Part shown: piece by piece, positions 58,101 through 64,000 of the stretch
Layout: every line of letters begins with the position of its first letter
Position numbering within the stretch: position 1 is the stretch's first letter
Made by a program: the position numbers and the translations under genes
Notes under the pieces: generated by a model
What the model was told of the DNA's origin: nothing
Databases searched by the model: none
What the model saw: the letters and a program-made list of their open reading frames with translations, nothing else
Assembly: GCA_964007475.1 (NCBI GenBank)
Contig: OZ023273.1
Span: forward strand, 4,812,176 to 4,876,175
Length of the DNA stretch: 64,000 nt
Direction of reading: 5' to 3'
Origin: Hybos culiciformis
Lineage: Eukaryota; Arthropoda; Insecta; Diptera; Hybotidae

Positions 58101-61100
58101 TTATATACTTAACCATAAGATTGAAACTTTTCTAAATTTTCAAAGAATTTGTATTATAGAAACACATTTTGGTTTCCAACTTTATATTCTGTCGTTCTAG
58201 ATTCTTTAAGGTATTTTCATTTCCAAAGAAAATGCATAATTAGAAGAAAAAAATAATAATAAGATTTTAATAACAATAAAGAATAAATTTTTTTTGTTGA
58301 AAAATAATGTATACATGTGTCCCATATCCAGATTTCCGCTTACAATATTATGCATGCAAATCTTTTCCTTCAAAAAACTTTAAATAACTTAGTCCCTCTT
58401 TTTCCAAAGAAATAAAAAAAACAAAGATTGTCCTAAAAAATAATTATGTATGTAACACTTTCGTAGTTATTCAACTTTGATAGTTGAATACAAAGAATCT
58501 AATATGTCATTATAATTATTCTCCTTATATTCTACTTATAATGTAAGCTTTAATAGTAAAAAAAAAAGAAGTTAATATACATATTGTCTTTTTTTTTAAT
58601 GCTTTTATGAAATGTAAAGATGACCCCATAAAAAGTTGATTTATTATTCTTGTTTATATTCCGTTAATAAAAATGAATTTCATAAAAAGTTCTGATGTAT
58701 ACTAAAATGGTAAAACTTTTCTTTTGATAAATAATATCGATTAAAAATAAAATAGACTTTAAAATTAGAAATTTTATTAAAATTTAAATTGCTTAAGTAT
58801 ATAGTATTTAAATGTATAATTACATGTACCTATGTATGTATACTTCATAAATTCAATGCAGTGCAGTATTTATTTATTTATTTAATGTTTAATGTAAACA
58901 TACATAGTTTTAAAATTATTGTTATCAATGAAAGCATTATTTTTATAAAAATATGAAAAAAAAAAAATCATTTGAATTTTGGTCACAACTAGTCGAATGT
59001 ACATAATTCCATTTTAAAACTATTATAATAATAAATTGCCTATGATGTAATTGAATTTTTTTTTTTAAATAAAACTATCAAGTAAGTATAGATATAACAA
59101 TTTCACGAGACATTAAAAAATTTAGCCTGAAGATCTAAGATATTCATAGAGTAGTCATTTACTAACTTTATGAATTGATTTGATTAAAAATATGTATCAA
59201 TACATAGGACAAGCATCCATAAGTATTATATAATCTCTTCTACATAGAACCTCGATAAGCACTTTATAAATATTGAAAGGTTTTCGTTTTTTAATAAAAG
59301 GTTTTTTTTTTTTATTTGAACTTTGGACAATTTCATTATACTAGTCGATCCCGGCGTAAATGTTGTTTCGTTCCAGCCTAGTCTCTATATTAAGTATACA
59401 ATAATTAAAAAAAAAAATAGAAAATTTCCCATTGATGTAAAAAGTCGATTAAATTGACATGAGAAAACAGCCCAAAACCATCTACTTTCCATCATAAACT
59501 TTCCAATGGTACCCGTTTCGTCCAAATCGGTTCATTGGTTTAGATTTTAGAAGTTTATAAGTTACATACTGTAAAGAGATATAATAATTTTTAGATTTTT
59601 TCACATGAAATTAGTTCATTTGTCTTTTACTCCAACGCGGCGTGAAATTACTTTATACAGACAGTAAAATGCAAATTCAATTAAAACTGCCTTTATGATG
59701 TACATATTCATATTCTTTTTTCTTTATTAAAATTTATTAAACTATTAAAGAACTTCAATCATTCAATTGTGGGTGAATTTAATTGAACTTTTTTCTTTTT
59801 TATAAAAAAATTTTTTTTTATTAAATTTTCTTATGTTTTGAATCTTGTTATGAGAAAGCTTTTCAAGAAACTTTTCAATTAGTTAAGAAGAAATGATAAA
59901 AATTATAGTGTTTATATTTTAATCTAATTTGATTAGTTGAACTTGCATTTATATGAATAATAATGTTTGAAATACTTGAAAATTCATTTTACAAGAATAA
60001 ATTCTTTCCATTAAAATATTTTTCGAAAACAAAAGGTCGGTCGCTAAAGATGCGAAAATTTTTGTAAGACATGTGTGTTAACTATTTGATTTAATATAGT
60101 TGTTTCGATTTCATTCATAAAATAGGAACCTTTACAATGATTTTTTTGCAATTATATTAATAGGAAAAAAAAAACAGGACTTGAAGAAATTTGATTAACT
60201 AAATCTTGTTTAGTGTCGAAGAAAAATTCACGAAAATAAAAGAAAATGAATTTAATAATAATTCATTGCTCAAAATATCAGAATTAAGATGAAATGATGT
60301 TCGGCAACAAAAAACCATTAAGAAGGGAATGAAAAAATTACACCCTTAGCACTACGAATTGTTTTAATTTTTTAGACGCATTTCCAATTTCTTAAATAAG
60401 CAGACTATATTCTTTCTATATGATTAATCCATTATTTTATGGTAATTATACTTATTGCAAAATTAAAAATAAAGGTTTAATGGTTTATTATAAATACTTA
60501 TACATAGTATGTTATATTTCCAAAACAACAACAACAACAAAAAATCAATTAACGAGCCCATATATATTTTTACAAAAAAAAAAAAGGAAAAGTTTTTCTT
60601 AAAAACATTATTTTGTATGCATTGCAACAAAACATAAAACAAATTTTAATTGCATTTTATTAGAGAAATACTTATATACCGAGTTATATACATTTCCAAC
60701 TTCCGACGATAAAGGCTGGTTAAACTTTAATTTTAAAAATAAAAATAATCTAAAAGAAATAAAACAATTTCGATAAAGAACAATTAAATGTCACTTTATT
60801 ATAATAAAAAATATACATAATTTAATTTTGTTTGTTGAAATGCTATTAAAAAAAAAAAATTTCTACCCGGATTTGTAATTGTTTTTTATACATGTTTTAA
60901 TTTCTTTTTAAAATTCTACTGATGTTTCTAGTTTGATAAAAATAGAAAGGTAAAACATTAGTAGTTAGACAAGTTTGTACTTATGAGGCCAAAAACACTG
61001 ACATATTGATATTTTGTTGAATTCGACCTAAATATTATGAAATTATTCGGAAATTATATTATGAGAACATTTCAAATTAATAAGCTCTTAAACTTGCATT

Positions 61101-64000
61101 CGTTTTAATTTACAGAAAATATAACTTCTAATTTACAAGGTTTTGATTCTTCGTTTACTTATTGAAAAAAAAAAATTTTTTATTTTTCGATGAACTTTCC
61201 CCTCGAATTTACCCATTTTTTAATTGTGTTTATGGTGCAGAAATGATTTTAATTCAATACTATAATATCATGTACTTGTGTACACACTCGAGTACATACG
61301 ATCAGAGATTGCACAAACCCATCCATTCAGACATGTGTTAAACTTCTAATTTTATTTTTAAATCAGAAAAAAAAAAAAACTAATTATTTTTTTGTATAAT
61401 CAGAATTCACAAACAAAAAATAAAAGAAGAAAATAGACCACAATTCACAAATATTAAGTATATGAAACTTCACTTAAATAATTTCTTAATGGCGGGTTGA
61501 ATAAAATTTATTAATTCTACCGAAATTGTTTTTAATTTGTTCAATAAAATTAGTTTGAAATTATTCGAGGAATAATTTGAAATAACATTAGCACTTAGCA
61601 GTATAACATTCAACAAAATTAAATTAAAATAGTAGAGTAGGAGTTAGTTAATGTTCAAGGTGATATTATTTTAGTAAAAACTTATTTTTACGTACAAAAT
61701 ATATTGTACTTATGTGTATAGATATGTAATAGGTATGTAAGTAAGTAATAAATAAAACTCTGAACAAAAACTTTTCTTATTCATGATTCAATAGCTTAAA
61801 ATGTTTGAGATTTGAATTTCATCTCTGTTAAGTTATTATATTACATTTGTGTTTTCAAATTTGATTTCAGCAAAATCTGTTCTTTTCGCGAAAATAGTAA
61901 CCAGATGTTGATAAATTATAAATCAAAAAAAAAAAAAGTTATCGTTAACTAAAATTTGTTGTATGTTAAAGTATCAACATTTGGGAAAAAAGAATAAATA
62001 TTTTTTGAAAATAATTTATTTTGTTGCGCTTTGTCAGTGATCAAATACAAAACATCAATGTTTATTCCCTGTTTTATTCATGTACATAGTATCAGTACGT
62101 ATGCATAATGCTGAAAATATTTGGAAATTGCATAAAACAATTCGAATAATAAATACGAGAATAAATATGATCCAAAGGAATTATTTAAATTAAATTGAAA
62201 TGTTCTAACTAAAACTGGGTATTATTAGATATTTTGTACCCGAGAGTGAACCATTTCAATTATTCTGTGAAACAAGAGAAACAAGGGAAACAATTGTTAA
62301 ATGAATAGAAAATATTATATTTATTTCCCACAGAAGTCATTGAATGAGAAATAATAATATACAATTTAAATATTTATTTAATGCACAATAAATATTTATT
62401 GCAAATTGTTTTGTAAATTACACGTAGAAAAATTCAATTCATCAAAATAATAAATTTATTTAAATAAATACGATAAATATAAAGATTTTCCAATAAACAA
62501 TAAACGTCATAATATAAACTATATAATATATAACTTGTAATACAGTAGCATGCAATATATGACAAATCGTTGTAATTTGTTACCGAAAAAATACACTTTA
62601 TTTATTAAAACTTTAGTTTGTTTTGTTTTTATAACTAAGTTTTTATATAGGTACCATTTACTTTGTATTGAGAAATATTATTTTTAAAATTAATAAAATA
62701 CCTATTTTACAAAAATTAACACCTACATTCGAAATTATGTAACTTAAATAAATATAATCTTTATTTGTAAAAATGTTAATGAAAATCTATTCAATAAATA
62801 TATACAAGTAAATGAAAAAAATAAAATCCTACGTTCAAAATATAATAAAAAAAAACCAGAGAAAAACAATAGAAAACTTACTGTCATATTCTTTCATTTC
62901 GTTTCGTTTAATATTTAAGTAATGTGATTCGAAACAAAAAAGAAAAAATATTTGGATCTCTACACGATCACTTTATATTTCTAAGATATTTGGATCGTCG
63001 TAATATTGTTTATGGTCTTCCCAAGGGATATGTGAAGTTATCCAAGATTTTATATTTTATGTATATATATTAGCCCCGCATGATCGAACGAAATCGCTTT
63101 ATGTACTTAGACGGGTTGCAAAAACAGAGTTTATGGCTCTTCTAGCCAAGGAAAAAAAATCCAAAAATTACACGGTAGATGGAAGTCTCTTAAATATGCA
63201 GGAAAAAATTTACATCGTGAATAACCTCACATTTTATTAAATCAAAATGAAGTTCCAAAGTATTTTCTACCTATCACTAAATAATGTTTTTGAAAGTAAA
63301 TAATTAATACATCGATTAATACTTATATTGAAGATACTAAACGAATATTTTTCTTTTGACAAAATACAATTTCAAGGTATCTTTTGTTTCAAGACACAGA
63401 TTTAATATAAATAATAGATTTAATACAAATAATAAAATTTTTATTTAACCAAATTTTTTTTTCTTCATGATAATTATATATATACTTAAACTACAATCAA
63501 TTAATTTATAAACTTTTTTTTTGTTACTTAAATAATAAATTCCAGACAAGCAACTGCTTTTTCCATAATAAAAAACTCAAATTTCATAATAAAGTACAAC
63601 TAAAAATTTTGATTATAGTTATAATTACTTTAAATATAATAGTTTAAATACGCTATCTGATGAAAACATAAAATTAATTTAATTGAGAAATTTTATCAAC
63701 TAAATAATATAAAATTAAAATAGCTTGTATAATTATTTGGAGCGCTTAAACTCATACAACATAATCCACAACAACTTAGCATTGAAATCATGAATGTTGA
63801 TGCCGAGATACAGACTACCATTTTATCAATTTTACGGACAACGCTTGGATATATAGAATATTAGCTAACTTTTATAAAGTATTGTACACTCAAGGATACA
63901 ATCTAGTCGCTAATTTTATTACAATATTGAAACAATCCAATTAACATATCACTAACATTTCATTAAAAATTTATTCCTGGCTTTAGTACCTAAGTACTTA
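55165..64000. other. Gene-free AT-rich block to the window end
   Basis: No gene is supported. It contains a TTA/TAA-type MITE (56713-57133), a less AT-rich repeat-like patch (59338-59668; CCGTTTCGTCCAAATCGGTT is reminiscent of insect LINE or SINE 3' regions, low confidence) and a possible first exon on the minus strand (62882-62900, see findings). Another less AT-rich patch at 62960-63180 is unassigned. Confidence 0.5.
56713..57133. mobile_element. TAA-flanked MITE with GATAGT-rich interior, 421 bp
   Basis: The left end CGCAGAGATTAGACTGGATA pairs imperfectly with the right end (reverse complement CCCCCAGGTTAGACTGGAT). TAA lies directly outside both ends (56710-56712, 57134-57136), as for PIF/Harbinger. 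The interior repeats AAGATAGT/ACTATCTT and CTGGATAGTAAA in both orientations, so further hairpins are possible. There is no coding capacity. Length is close to the 423-424 bp pair at 32605-33454, but I see no sequence similarity to them. Confidence 0.65.

Noticed and set aside
59338..59668. LINE or SINE 3' fragment
   Set aside because: The CCGTTTCGTCCAAATCGGTT wording is reminiscent of insect retroelement tails, but no second copy or tail is seen in the window, so I did not list it as an element.

Overview
This 64 kb window is eukaryotic nuclear DNA, extremely AT-rich, with GT-AG spliced genes, abundant microsatellites and many small non-autonomous transposons. The three recognisable proteins read as insect orthologues. 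A fly or another holometabolous insect is my best guess, but the order cannot be fixed from the sequence alone.

Region by region: 1-35.8 kb has no gene I can support. It holds AT-rich DNA with mobile-element debris: hAT-like miniature elements at 7406-7795, 10438-11126, 29983-30510 and 30921-31169; a 288 bp inverted-repeat element at 20033-20320; two very similar, oppositely oriented 3' ends of one LINE at 24590-24864 and 26221-26967; a tRNA-like SINE fragment at 17725-17793; a two-unit minisatellite at 31179-31566; and a tandem pair of TTA-flanked elements at 32605-33454. From 35.8 to 43.0 kb, minus strand, lies a complete three-exon ubiquitin-conjugating enzyme gene (UBE2G1 orthologue, 168 aa). 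Its introns carry a decayed hAT transposon with a transposase C-terminal fragment, a TIR element, and an 88-codon ORF on the opposite strand that may be a nested small membrane-protein gene. From 45.1 to 46.3 kb, plus strand, lies a two-exon RAD1 checkpoint-clamp gene, divergent from UBE2G1; an inverted pair of element copies sits between the two starts. From 50.7 to 52.7 kb, minus strand, lies a three-exon TBC1D10/whacked-type RabGAP gene (352 aa), convergent with RAD1. The rest, 52.7-64 kb, is again gene-poor and contains the most striking object in the window.

That object, at 54509-55164, is a 656 bp foldback structure: two roughly 295 bp arms built from short hairpin units, a GC-rich 67 bp loop, and an exact 9 bp flanking duplication. 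The architecture resembles Drosophila Foldback (FB) elements, but the subrepeat sequence is not one I recognise.

The three host genes are housekeeping functions (ubiquitin conjugation, DNA-damage checkpoint, Rab GTPase regulation). Nothing suggests they form a pathway together. Exon boundaries were derived by hand from reading frame, family alignment and splice consensus; transposon families were assigned from termini and target-site duplications, without database searches.
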